A DNA stretch of 64,000 nt from Jannaschia seosinensis (GCF_001408515.1 NZ_CYPR01000018.1:1-64000), one strand, 5' to 3'; numbered from the stretch's first letter, positions 1 to 8,242 are shown. Program-made: numbers and translations. The notes: generated by a model from the letters alone, not told the origin.

Positions 1-123
1 CAAGAGGTTCTGTTAGCCCGGATAATTCACGAGAAGGCGGCGGAGATGGCGTAACCGTCTGAAACTCTGTATTTATTGGTTATCGACGCCAAAGATTCAG
101 ATTTCAGCAGGACGACCTCCGCC

Positions 124-1590
124 ATGACCCAGTCTACGTGCTCCACGCCCCGCCTGTCACGCCTTAACGGTAAGCCGGTCCTGCTCGGGTTTGACGGCGC
201 CGACATGAGCTCCGACGCCGGACTGACCCTGCTGCGCAAGATCGAGCGCAGGGCGGGTCTGGCGCAGCGGCTCGCAGATTGCCTGCACGATCCGCGTGAC
301 CCGGCGAAAGTTCAGCATAGCCTGTGCGACATCATCCGGTTCCGGATGACCCTGCTGCGCGAGATCGAGCGCAGGGCGGGTCTGGCGCAGCGGCTCGCAG
401 ATTGCCTGCACGATCCGCGTGACCCGGCGAAAGTTCAGCATAGCCTGAGCGACATCATCCGGTTCCGGATCATGATGATCGGGGCGGGATACGAAGACGG
501 CAACGACGCGGCAGCCCTGCGGCACGATCCCAGCTTCAGGATCGCGCTGGAGCGTGGCCCGGAAACAGGGCCGGCCTTGTGTTCGCAGCCGACGATCTCG
601 CGCATGGAGAACCTGCCCGACGCCCGCGCCCTTATCCGCATGGGCCACGAGATGATCCGGTTCTACTGCCACTCGTTTGCGCGCCCCCCAAGCCGAATCG
701 TGCTCGATATCGATGATACCTTTGACGCGGTGCATGGCCACCAGCAGCTGCGCCTGTTCAATGCGTTCTACGACGAGTTCGGCTTCCAGCCGATCGTCGT
801 GTTTGACGGCGAAGGCCGGCTCGTCGGGACACTGTTGCGCCCGGCCCGCCGCCCCAATGGGGCCGAGAGCGCGGCCCACATCCGCCGGTTGATCCGGCAG
901 ATTGCCAGGCATTGGCCCGAGACAGAAATCCTGCTGCGAGCCGACAGCCACTACTGCACCCCGCAGGTTCTGGACCTGTGTGACAGGCTCGGGCTGCGCT
1001 ATGTCTTCGGTCTGTCAAAGAACGGCCGTCTGGCGCGGAACATCTCGGCTCTGGAAGCGTCGACTGCGGCGCGCTACGCCCGCACGCCGGGCCAGAAGCT
1101 GCGCCGGTTCAAAACCTTCTCCTACGCAGCCCGCTCGTGGTCGAAACCCCGCCGCGTCATCGCCCGCGTCGAGGTTGGCCCCATGGGTCGGGACACCCGC
1201 TACATCGTCACCAACCTCGAGGGCGGTCGCGGTAAGCACCTTTACGAGAAGCTCTATTCCGCTCGCGGCCAGGCCGAGAACCACATCAAGGCGTGGAAAA
1301 CCCATCTCGCAGCAGACCGGACGTCGTGCTCGAAGGCGAACGCCAATCAGATGCGTCTGATGCTGCACGGCTGCGCCTACTGGGTCTGGTGGAAGCTTCG
1401 CGCGGCTTGCCCAAAACGTTCACCATGGCGCCGCGCCCAGTTCGACACGCTGCGGCTGCATCTCGTCAAACTGGCCGCCACCATCGTCGAAAAGAAGACC
1501 CGGATCATCGTGACCCTGCCGGCATCGTGTCCCCGAAAGGGACTTCTCCTCCTTCTCTTCGACGCCCTCGCCCCACCGAAAACAGCCTGA
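124..1590 (+). CDS. IS1380-family DDE transposase with an internal 41-residue duplication
   Basis: This is the transposase of the surrounding IS1380 element. The start is taken at the ATG at 124, which gives the typical family N-terminus (MTQSTCSTPRLSR) and 488 residues; an in-frame start at 76 is possible but less typical. The DDE residues lie in LDIDDT (about residues 194-199), LRADSHY and GQAENHIKAWK, so the catalytic set appears intact. A segment near residues 34-75, which normally occurs once (LTLLR...DIIRFR), is present twice in tandem with only two base differences. The reading frame is preserved. Whether the duplicated protein still folds and transposes cannot be told from sequence. 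The family is certain from motifs and ends. Confidence 0.9.
   Translation: MTQSTCSTPRLSRLNGKPVLLGFDGADMSSDAGLTLLRKIERRAGLAQRLADCLHDPRDPAKVQHSLCDIIRFRMTLLREIERRAGLAQRLADCLHDPRDPAKVQHSLSDIIRFRIMMIGAGYEDGNDAAALRHDPSFRIALERGPETGPALCSQPTISRMENLPDARALIRMGHEMIRFYCHSFARPPSRIVLDIDDTFDAVHGHQQLRLFNAFYDEFGFQPIVVFDGEGRLVGTLLRPARRPNGAESAAHIRRLIRQIARHWPETEILLRADSHYCTPQVLDLCDRLGLRYVFGLSKNGRLARNISALEASTAARYARTPGQKLRRFKTFSYAARSWSKPRRVIARVEVGPMGRDTRYIVTNLEGGRGKHLYEKLYSARGQAENHIKAWKTHLAADRTSCSKANANQMRLMLHGCAYWVWWKLRAACPKRSPWRRAQFDTLRLHLVKLAATIVEKKTRIIVTLPASCPRKGLLLLLFDALAPPKTA
224..469. repeat. 123-bp direct tandem duplication inside the IS1380 transposase gene
   Basis: Positions 224-346 and 347-469 are head-to-tail copies of 123 bp (41 codons) that differ at two bases. 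One changes Lys to Glu near the start of the unit (AAG to GAG), and one changes Cys to Ser near its end (TGC to AGC). The exact multiple of three keeps the frame open. The near identity implies a recent event or repeated gene conversion. An assembly error would normally give identical copies. Confidence 0.95.
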
Positions 1591-1875
1591 CGCATGCGCC
1601 CCGACAAACCCAGAAACATCAACCCGTATCGCCCAAGACCCAAGTCACCGGCCGGCCTGCCAACCGGACGCAAACACCGGGTGCGCGCAAGAAAACCGAG
1701 ACCGGGGAAACCATCCCACGGAGCACAAGTCCGCAGCTTCATGAATTATGCGGGCTAGTACGGCGACCGCCGCATCGCAGCTTTGCCATATGAGGTGAGC
1801 TGGCACGCGACGTGCAGATGGGTGGCGCGGCGACCGGCGCAGGGAAGGGCTGACTGACGGCGCGTGCAGCGGGCT

Positions 1876-2215
1876 CTAGCCGGAATTCGTCCGGGTGCAT
1901 GACTTCGCCGAGAGGTGCATCTACGACGGCCGCGGGCTGCGGATCCTTCCGTCATCGATGAGGTCGGCGGGAAGTGCCTGGTCCTGATCGAGGGGCGCAA
2001 GGCCCGGCAGCGGGACGTTCCGGCGTCGCCTGCCGATCAGATCGTCGGCCGCGGCCCACCTAAACATGTCTGGTCCGGCAGAGGTATGGTGTCTATCGCG
2101 ACTGCCGTGTGGAAGTGATTCGGCCAGCCTACGTGAAGGCGTTCTGCATTGCGCCGGGATCGTCTCGGGAGTCCCTTTGCAACGAGAGCGTCGACGGCGC
2201 ACCGCGGGAAAAGAT
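1876..2215 (+). pseudogene. Degraded IS3-family OrfB transposase fragment
   Basis: Two short reading frames keep the order of an IS3-family OrfB integrase core. From about 1945, in the first frame, VIDEVGGKCLVLIEGRKA resembles the usual VVDEFSRECLAI segment, followed by IVGRGPPKHV where PxHIRSDNGPEF is expected; the catalytic Asp region is already lost. After a frame change near 2100-2140, CIAPGSSRESLCNESVDGA matches the family pattern YIxPGSPWENGYxESFNG, which carries the catalytic Glu. No start, no N-terminal half and no C-terminus were found. This is a relic, not a gene. The exact family within IS3 cannot be set. Confidence 0.65.
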
Positions 2216-2326
2216 GCCGGATTGGGGGCTTCGCCACCCTGCTGAGGGCAAGGTTTCAATCAAGGGTCTGCGCCGCTATCAGGACATTGTGCATCTCGCA
2301 CAGCAGTCTTGGCTGTCGTAGGTAGG

Positions 2327-3384
2327 TGTTCCGTCCCGGATGATCACCTTTCCCCGCGACGATCCGCGCTCTTCATGGCAAGATCGGTTCTGAGGGACCT
2401 TCGAGACGGGGCACGACCATGCTGATACATCTTCACAAGCAGGCCACGACCACGCCGAAGGTGCGGGCGGCGATCCAGGCGAGCACGGAGCCTGCTCCGG
2501 TGCTGGCCGAGCGCTTCGGCATAACGGAGCAGACCGTTTACAAGTGGCGCAAGCGCGACAGCGTCGCGGATCGCAGCCACACGCCGCACAGGCTCCAGAC
2601 GACGCTGACACCACCGCAGGAGGCCGTCGCGGTGGCCCTGCGAAAGGCGCTGCTGGTGTCGCTGGATGATCTGCTGGCGGTTGTGCGGGAGTTCCTGAAC
2701 CCGAACGCCTCGCGCTCGGGGCTGGACCGCTGCCTGCGCCGGCATGGCGTGGGGAACCTGCGCGACCTGAAGACCAAGGCGGCCAAGCCGAAGCACAGCG
2801 CCTTCAAGGCCTACGAGCCGGGCTACCTCCACATCGACGTGAAATACCTGCCGCAAATGGCCGATGAGACCCGCCGCCGTTACCTCTTCGTGGCCATCGA
2901 CCGGGCGACCCGATGGGTCTTCATCCGTGTCTTCCCGGCAAAGACCGCGGCCAACGCACGGCGCTTCCTGCGCGATCTGGAGCGCGCCTGCCCGATCCGC
3001 ATCCGCACCATTCTCACCGACAATGGCAAGGAGTTCACCGACCGCCTTTTCGGCCTGCGCAAGCGGACTGCCACGGGAGAGCACGCGTTCGACGCGCTTT
3101 GCGCCGCCCTCGACATCGACCACCGCCTGACCCCGCCGAAGTCGCCGAGACCAACGGAATGGTCGAGCGCTTCAACGGCCGGATCGAAGAGGTCCTGCAG
3201 AGCCACCATTTCCGATCAGGCGAGGACCTGGAGACCACGCTCCACCGATACGTCTGGCTCTACAACCAGCAGCTCCCGCAATCAGCGTTGGCCAGCAAGG
3301 CGCCCTTGCAGGCCATGAAGGACTGGCACAAAATCAAGCCAGAGCTGTTCAAGAAACAGCCATACTACCTTCCGGGATGTGACA
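2327..3384 (+). mobile_element. IS481-family insertion sequence, defective
   Basis: The element has short inverted repeats: TGTTCCGTCCCGG at 2327-2339 and, read from the other strand, TGTCACATCCCGG at 3372-3384 (10 of 13 identical). The TGT start and the TCCCGG core agree with IS481-type ends. It contains one transposase gene that is frameshifted. No convincing target duplication was seen. Similarity of the ends continues outward for a few bases (TAGG on both sides), so the true boundary could lie up to 4 bp further out. Confidence 0.7.
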
Positions 3385-3389
3385 CCTAA
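2419..3389 (+). pseudogene. IS481-family transposase, frameshifted
   Basis: The gene starts at the ATG at 2419 with an N-terminal helix-turn-helix (AERFGITEQTVYKWRKRD) followed by an rve integrase core. Catalytic Asp residues are in LHIDVKYLP and ILTDNGKEF. The third acidic residue (NGMVERFNGRI) is only readable in another frame. After LTPPKSP, near 3142-3150, one base seems to be missing. Restoring it would join the first part to NGMVERFNGR and on to the stop at 3387-3389. No slippery A-tract is present, so programmed frameshifting is unlikely and the gene is taken as dead. The stop codon overlaps the outer edge of the right end of the element. Confidence 0.85.
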
Positions 3390-3770
3390 GTCGTAAGGCA
3401 TCATTGCGGCTTGGCTGGTGGCGTTTCCTATGAAGTGAACAAGAATACAGTGGGGGACATTCTTGGAAATATCTAAATTCCATAGGTGATAATATTGATT
3501 AAACTGTCGGCTACGGACATGCCGCGTCATCACACAGGAGGCGGGCCGGTCCTGCACTGCGGGGACAATCGCGGACAGCCGCTCCAGCGCCTGCGACGGC
3601 GGCATGCGCGTGGTGTTCGGGTTCTGGAAGAACAGCCCGGGCTCCGAAATTTGTACAAAATGGGGTAGGGGGCGGACTTACCCCGTACTTTGACACCCGC
3701 ACTCATCCTCCCGAAACCAGAACGCCCCCGCCTTGCGGCAGGGGCGTCTCAAAAATCCGTCGGCACGAGA
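3390..3770. other. Gene-free stretch between IS481 and the lipoprotein pair
   Basis: No convincing gene is seen in these 380 bases. The part from about 3415 to 3500 is visibly richer in A+T than the rest of the window and contains nested inverted repeats: CCTATG (3430-3435) with CATAGG (3480-3485), and AAGAAT with ATTCTT inside them. On the minus strand around 3540-3650 a short open stretch (FFQNPNTTRMPPSQALERL) looks like a gene fragment, but I do not recognise it. The right end holds a hairpin that may terminate the minus-strand lipoprotein genes. Confidence 0.5.
3722..3747 (-). terminator. Candidate terminator hairpin after the micro-lipoprotein pair
   Basis: ACGCCCC at 3722-3728 pairs with GGGGCGT at 3741-3747, with a few further inner pairs around a TTGC loop and one mismatch. 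It lies about 24 bp downstream of the stop of the minus-strand lipoprotein gene. Only a broken T run (TTCTGGTTT on the transcript strand) follows, so efficiency is uncertain. Confidence 0.5.
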
Positions 3771-3890
3771 TCAAATCTCTTCCGCAACCTCGCCGCCGAC
3801 TTCTTCGCTGTCTTCGATAAAGCCGCCCACGGTGTCATCACACGCGGCAAGGCCGAACATCACGCTGAGAGCAAGAATGAAGCGCGTCAA
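3771..3890 (-). CDS. Entericidin-like micro-lipoprotein (39 aa), second of a coupled pair
   Basis: A TTG start at 3890-3888 gives 39 residues: a hydrophobic signal (MTRFILALSVMFG), the lipobox LAAC with Cys at residue 17, then a short acidic mature part DDTVGGFIEDSEEVGGEVAEEI-like in composition. The pattern Cys-(D/N)-T-x-x-G-x-x-E-D resembles small entericidin lipoproteins, which are cell-envelope peptides. The TTG is chosen because GGGAGGG lies 8 nt upstream and because the codon overlaps the stop of the preceding gene as TTGA, implying translational coupling. A longer reading upstream has no signal peptide. The function is inferred only from size, lipobox and motif; it could simply be a structural envelope lipoprotein. 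Confidence 0.65.
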   Translation of the reverse strand: MTRFILALSVMFGLAACDDTVGGFIEDSEEVGGEVAEEI

Positions 3891-4027
3891 AACAGGCCCT
3901 CCCCGGTTTCTTCCTCGGCCACCTGATCGGCGGCGATCGCGGCACCCGCACCGGCGGCCGGAGCGCAAGCGGACAGCGCGGGAGCCGTAAAGGCCAGCGC
4001 CAGAACCATCCAAAGTGGACGTCTCAT
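3887..4027 (-). CDS. Micro-lipoprotein (46 aa), first of a coupled pair
   Basis: An ATG at 4027-4025 with a strong ribosome site (GAGGAGATACGAT before the ATG) starts a 46-residue protein. It has a signal peptide MRRPLWMVLALAFTAPA, the lipobox LSAC with Cys at residue 21, an Ala/Gly-rich stretch (APAAGAGAAIAAD) and an acidic tail ending TGEGLF. It should be exported and lipid-modified by Lgt and LspA (lspA is in this window). Its TGA stop shares two bases with the TTG start of the next gene. I recognise no family beyond small glycine/alanine-rich alphaproteobacterial lipoproteins. The tandem arrangement of two tiny lipoproteins recalls the ecnA/ecnB arrangement, but no activity can be deduced. 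Confidence 0.7.
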   Translation of the reverse strand: MRRPLWMVLALAFTAPALSACAPAAGAGAAIAADQVAEEETGEGLF

Positions 4028-4170
4028 ATCGTATCTCCTCAAGCGGTTACGCCGGGGAAATGCGAAATCACCGGAATAAGTTCCCAGCCCCATGGCCCCC
4101 CTGCGCGGATCTGCACCGGAACAACGGGCCCCGTTTGACAGTTTTTGCCCGAAATCAAAGGGAGCACCAC

Positions 4171-4713
4171 ATGGCCATCACCACCGGAACCCATGAGGCC
4201 GTCGGCGAAGACGTGCGTCCAGCGGGCCGCTATCACTCCAATCAGATCGCCATCCACTGGCTCGTCGTCTCGCTCGTGATCCTTCAGTTCCTGACCGGCG
4301 GCACGATGGCGGCGGCAATGGAATACGGATATGACTTCAATGCCCTGCCGCCCGCGGGTGTGATCTATGTGCACGGCATCTTCGGCCTGTCGATCCTGAC
4401 GGCCATGCTGGTGCGGGCGGTCCTACGGATGCGGCACGGCGCGCCGGAGCCGCCCGAGAATGAGTCCCGCCCCATCCAGATCCTCAGCCGCTCGACGCAT
4501 TACGCCTTCTATGGCGTCCTGATCGCGATGCCGATATTCGGGCTGTTCGCGGTGCTGACGCTGAATGAAACCATCGGCCTGATCCATGCCTGGTCATCCT
4601 GGCTGCTCCTCGCGATCATCGCACTGCACGTGGCGGGGGCGTTCATGCACATTTTCAAGCGCGACGGTATCATCAAGCGCGTCATCACGGGGCAACCCCC
4701 GCGCATCGACTGA
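4171..4713 (+). CDS. Cytochrome b561 family protein
   Basis: This 180-residue inner-membrane di-haem cytochrome of the bacterial b561 (CybB) type probably moves electrons between the quinone pool and another acceptor. Four hydrophobic segments are visible, at about residues 28-49, 62-85, 110-131 and 137-160. Candidate axial haem histidines are His29 (IAIHW), His68 (YVHG), His139 (LIHAW) and His153 (ALHVAG), matching the four-His pattern of the family. The start is the ATG at 4171 with AAAGGGAG upstream. It stands alone, divergent from the micro-lipoprotein genes, with the M3 peptidase starting 55 bp downstream. The physiological partner is not indicated by context. Confidence 0.88.
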   Translation: MAITTGTHEAVGEDVRPAGRYHSNQIAIHWLVVSLVILQFLTGGTMAAAMEYGYDFNALPPAGVIYVHGIFGLSILTAMLVRAVLRMRHGAPEPPENESRPIQILSRSTHYAFYGVLIAMPIFGLFAVLTLNETIGLIHAWSSWLLLAIIALHVAGAFMHIFKRDGIIKRVITGQPPRID

Positions 4714-4768
4714 TTGGTGGCGCGGCGGCGATTGGCGTCCTATCTCGGGCAGCAAAGGAGACTGCCCG

Positions 4769-6796
4769 ATGACCGACAAGACCAACCCGCTGCTCGCCTC
4801 TTGGGAGGGGACGTTCGGCCTGCCGCCCTTCGCCGCAATAGAAGACGACCAATTCGGTTCCGCGCTGGAGGCGGGGATGGCAGAGGGACGCGCGGCCATC
4901 CATGCCATCTCCGCAAACCCCGAGCCGCCGACCTTCGCCAACACCATTGAGGCTCTGGAGCGGGCGGATGCCCTGCTCGACCGGGTGGCGGGCGTCTTCT
5001 ACAACCTCGCCGGCGCCGACAGCACCCCTACCCGGGAGAAGCTGCAGCGCGAGATGGCGCCGAAACTTTCTGCCTACTCCTCTGAAATCACGAACGACAA
5101 GGCCCTCTTCGCGAGGATCGACGACCTCTGGACCCGCCGCGACACGCTCGGCCTCAGCGATGAGCAGGCGCGCGTTCTGATGCTGACCCGCCGGGGCTTC
5201 GTGCGGTCCGGCGCGGCCTTGCATGGCGCCGAGGCGGAGCGCCTGACGGAGATCAAGGCGCGCCTCGCCACCTTGGGCACGACCTTCGCGCAGAACCTGC
5301 TGGCGGATGAGCGGGAGTGGTACATGGACCTCTCCGAAGACGATCTGGAGGGGTTGCCGGCCTTCGTCCGCGACGCCGCACGCGCCGCCGGTAAGGAACG
5401 CGACCGGCCCGGTCCCGTCGTCACGCTGAACCGGTCGCTCATCGTGCCGTTCCTGCAATTCTCGTCGCGTCGCGATCTGCGTCAGCGCGCCTACGAGGCC
5501 TGGTCCGCGCGCGGCGCGAACGGGGGAGAGACGGATAACCGCGAGATCGCCGCCGAGATCCTCGCGTTGCGGGAGGAGCGGGCCAAGCTGCTCGGCTACG
5601 AGAACTTCGCCGCCTACAAGCTCGAGACCGAGATGGCCGGCAGCCCGGACGCCGTGCGCGACCTGCTCATGGAGGTCTGGCAGCCCGCGCGGAAGGCCGC
5701 GCTCGCCGATGCCGAGCATCTCGCCCGCATGGCGCGCGAAGACGGAATTGTCGGCCCGCTGGAGCCTTGGGACTGGCGCTACTACGCCGAGAAACGCCGC
5801 GCCGCGCTGCACGACCTCGACGAGGCGGCGCTCAAGCCCTTCTTCCAACTCGACCGCATGATCGAGGCGGCTTTCGCCGTTTCGAACCGCCTGTTCGGGC
5901 TGGAATTCGAGCCGCTCGACATCGAAGCCTACCATCCCGACGTCCGCGTCTGGAACGTGACGCGGAAGGGGACCCATGTCGCTGTCTTCATGGGGGATTA
6001 TTTCGCACGGCCCTCCAAACGGTCGGGCGCATGGTGCTCCGCGATGCGGTCGCAGTCGAAGCTCGACGGCGATGTGCGGCCCATCGTCGTGAACGTGTGC
6101 AACTTCGCGAAAGGCGATCCGGCGCTGTTGTCCTATGACGATGCGCGGACGCTGTTCCACGAATTCGGCCACGCCCTGCACCAGATGCTGTCCGACGTGA
6201 CCTACCAGTCGATTTCGGGCACCTCGGTCGCGCGCGATTTTGTGGAACTCCCCAGTCAGCTCTACGAGCATTGGCTCGACGTGCCCGCGATCCTGTCGGA
6301 ATTCGCGACCCATGCCGAGACCGGCGAATCCATGCCCGACGATCTGCGCGACCGGCTCCTGCGGGCGGCCACCTACGATATGGGGTTCCAGACGGTCGAG
6401 TACGTGGCCTCCGCGCTGGTGGATCTGGCATTTCACGACGGGCCCGCGCCCGCCGATCCGATGCAGCGTCAGGCCGAGGTGCTCGAGACGATCGGAATGC
6501 CCCGCGCTATCCGGATGCGGCATGCGTCGCCGCATTTTGCCCATATCTTTTCCGGCGACGGCTATTCCTCGGGCTATTACAGCTACATGTGGTCGGAGGT
6601 GATGGACGCCGATGCCTTCGCGGCCTTCGAGGCGGCGGGCGATCCGTTCGATCCCGATCTTGCCCGCAAGCTTGAGGAGAACATCCTCGCAACCGGCGGC
6701 TCCGCCGATGCGGCCAGCCTCTACACGGCGTTCCGCGGCCGGATGCCGGGGGTGGAGGCGCTCCTGCGGGGCAGGGGGCTCGACGACGCGGCCTGA
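4769..6796 (+). CDS. M3 family metallopeptidase, dipeptidyl carboxypeptidase-like
   Basis: This 675-residue zinc oligopeptidase of family M3 is probably cytoplasmic (no signal peptide) and would cleave short peptides during protein turnover. The zinc motif is HEFGH at residues 464-468 in LFHEFGHALHQ, with the third ligand Glu493 in SGTSVARDFVELPSQ. That segment is closer to Dcp (SGTxxxRDFVEFPSQ) than to oligopeptidase A, so a dipeptidyl carboxypeptidase is the better guess. Length agrees with the family. The ATG at 4769 follows AAAGGAG at 7-8 nt. The next gene (IMPase family) begins 51 bp after the stop and may be co-transcribed. Confidence 0.92.
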   Translation: MTDKTNPLLASWEGTFGLPPFAAIEDDQFGSALEAGMAEGRAAIHAISANPEPPTFANTIEALERADALLDRVAGVFYNLAGADSTPTREKLQREMAPKLSAYSSEITNDKALFARIDDLWTRRDTLGLSDEQARVLMLTRRGFVRSGAALHGAEAERLTEIKARLATLGTTFAQNLLADEREWYMDLSEDDLEGLPAFVRDAARAAGKERDRPGPVVTLNRSLIVPFLQFSSRRDLRQRAYEAWSARGANGGETDNREIAAEILALREERAKLLGYENFAAYKLETEMAGSPDAVRDLLMEVWQPARKAALADAEHLARMAREDGIVGPLEPWDWRYYAEKRRAALHDLDEAALKPFFQLDRMIEAAFAVSNRLFGLEFEPLDIEAYHPDVRVWNVTRKGTHVAVFMGDYFARPSKRSGAWCSAMRSQSKLDGDVRPIVVNVCNFAKGDPALLSYDDARTLFHEFGHALHQMLSDVTYQSISGTSVARDFVELPSQLYEHWLDVPAILSEFATHAETGESMPDDLRDRLLRAATYDMGFQTVEYVASALVDLAFHDGPAPADPMQRQAEVLETIGMPRAIRMRHASPHFAHIFSGDGYSSGYYSYMWSEVMDADAFAAFEAAGDPFDPDLARKLEENILATGGSADAASLYTAFRGRMPGVEALLRGRGLDDAA

Positions 6797-6847
6797 GGGT
6801 CGCGTCGTCTCCAACTTTCTGCGCCGAAATCTTGTGAAGGACTTCCC

Positions 6848-7690
6848 ATGCCGCTCAACGATGAACAATCCGACGCGCTGATCGAAGCCGTCCGCGCCGT
6901 CGCCGCGGCCGAGATCCTGCCGCGCTTCCGCAACCTCGCCGAGGGAGAGGTCGACGCGAAGGCCGCCTTCGACGACCTCGTGACGGTGGCCGATCGCGCC
7001 GCCGAAATCGCGCTGACCGAACGGGTTCGCAAGATCCTGCCCGACGCCGCGGTGGTGGGCGAGGAGGCCGTGGCGGAGGATGCCGGCGTTCTCGGCCGCG
7101 TCACGGCGGAGCGGTGCGTAGTAATCGATCCGATCGACGGGACGTGGAACTTTGCCCACGGGATCGCGAATTACGGCGTCATCGTCGCGGTGCTGGAGCG
7201 GGGCGAAACGGTTTGGGGCCTGCTCTACGATCCGTCCTTCGACGACTGGATCGTGGCGCATCGCGGCGGCGGCGCGTGGTTCCACCGGCAAGGTCGCGCC
7301 CGGCGCCTCCACGTCTCTCAGGCCGTCGCGCCGCTGGACACGCTGCGCGGCAATGTCGCCGACTATCTCTTTCCCGTCGAGCACAAGGCGGCCCTGTCGG
7401 CAACCAAGCCGCGCTTCCGCCGGTCCTCCTCCCTAGGGGCGAGCCTGCACGAATATCGCGTCATGTCGCTGGGCGGGTCCGATTTCGTTCTGAACGGAAT
7501 GCTCAATGTCTGGGATCATGCGGCGGGCATCCTGATCCTGGCCGAGGCGGGCGGCGTGTCGCGCCTGCTCGACGGGCGGGAATACATGCCGAAGATGCGC
7601 GAGGGCTGGCTGCTCAACGCGCGGAGCGAGGCGATATGGGAGGAACTCGCCGGGATCTTCAACGAGGCGGTCGTGCGCGACGGGACCTGA
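6848..7690 (+). CDS. Inositol monophosphatase family protein
   Basis: A 280-residue Mg-dependent, lithium-sensitive-type phosphatase fold. The metal-binding motifs are GEE (71-73), DPIDGTWNF (94-102) and WDHAAG (222-227). Members act on inositol-1-phosphate, histidinol phosphate or 3'-phosphoadenosine phosphates; the motifs do not decide between them. The ATG at 6848 follows GAAGGACTTCCC. It lies downstream of the M3 peptidase in the same direction and converges with the SH3-like gene, whose end is 15 bp away. A role as histidinol-phosphatase (HisN type) is possible, because alphaproteobacteria use this family for that step, but no his genes are nearby. Confidence 0.85.
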   Translation: MPLNDEQSDALIEAVRAVAAAEILPRFRNLAEGEVDAKAAFDDLVTVADRAAEIALTERVRKILPDAAVVGEEAVAEDAGVLGRVTAERCVVIDPIDGTWNFAHGIANYGVIVAVLERGETVWGLLYDPSFDDWIVAHRGGGAWFHRQGRARRLHVSQAVAPLDTLRGNVADYLFPVEHKAALSATKPRFRRSSSLGASLHEYRVMSLGGSDFVLNGMLNVWDHAAGILILAEAGGVSRLLDGREYMPKMREGWLLNARSEAIWEELAGIFNEAVVRDGT

Positions 7691-7705
7691 CCGCACCGGC
7701 ATCCG

Positions 7706-8242
7706 CTATTCGCGCAACTCGTCCGGCGCGACGCCCCACAATGCGGTGGTCGCGGCCCAACCTTCGGCGCCATCGACCTCCAGCGCACACCACCCCGCCT
7801 CGCATTCCCCCAGCCACGCCACGACCCCGGCCTGCAGCCGGGCCGAAACAGGGGCATCGGGCCGGGGGCGGCGGCGCAGGTGCAGGTCGTCGGCCTCGAC
7901 GATCACCGTGCGGTTGCCCGACAGCAGCGAATAGTGCATCCAGCCGCCGGTGCCCTCGCGGTCCTGCACACGGCGCCAATGACCGTATTCGTCGGTCACC
8001 AGAAGCGGCATGTGCCGGCGCTTGAACACCCAGTCGATCCGATGCGTCGAGGACGGGCCGCGGCGGGCAAAGCCCTCAGGCGCCTTCATCGACACGAAAC
8101 GCGGCATCGGCAGGCCAGTGACGGGCCCACGCTCCACCGGACCGGCATCCTGCTCGACGCGGGGCGCGGCCTCTTCGGCCAGAACGGCCGCATGAGGAAA
8201 GTAAAACGCGGCAAGTGCCGCGAGGACATGCATCATTCGCAT
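7706..8242 (-). CDS. Secreted SH3-domain-like protein
   Basis: A 178-residue exported protein. The ATG at 8242 gives a signal peptide MRMMHVLAALAAFYFPHAAVLAE (cleavage near residue 22-24). The mature part has two SH3-like units. The first is around FVSMKAPEGFARRGPSSTHRIDWVF with the typical GWMHYSLLSG ending. The second, DLHLRRRPRPDAPVSARLQ, ends in CEAGWCALEVDGAEGWAA. Alphaproteobacterial proteins of this type are annotated as bacterial SH3 or aspartyl-tRNA-synthetase-subunit-like and are presumed to bind cell-wall material. Two Cys in the second unit (GECEAGWC) could form a disulfide. No neighbour explains its role. Confidence 0.8.
   Translation of the reverse strand: MRMMHVLAALAAFYFPHAAVLAEEAAPRVEQDAGPVERGPVTGLPMPRFVSMKAPEGFARRGPSSTHRIDWVFKRRHMPLLVTDEYGHWRRVQDREGTGGWMHYSLLSGNRTVIVEADDLHLRRRPRPDAPVSARLQAGVVAWLGECEAGWCALEVDGAEGWAATTALWGVAPDELRE

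Larger units (their letters stand above)
17..1754 (+). mobile_element. IS1380-family insertion sequence, apparently complete
   Basis: The ends are imperfect inverted repeats. CCCGGATAATTCAC at 17-30 matches the reverse complement of 1741-1754 (CCCGCATAATTCAT) at 12 of 14 positions, and similarity continues weakly inward. The element holds one transposase gene and about 160 bp of non-coding DNA before the right end. The flanks are TTAG (13-16) and CTAG (1755-1758). These resemble a 4-bp target duplication but differ by one base, so the duplication has mutated, the ends were reshuffled by recombination, or the boundary is slightly off. Confidence 0.8.

Noticed and set aside
3142-3160. Programmed frameshift in the IS481 transposase
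   Set aside because: No A-run or other slippery heptamer and no stimulating structure is present, and IS481 transposases normally use a single frame. A point deletion is simpler.
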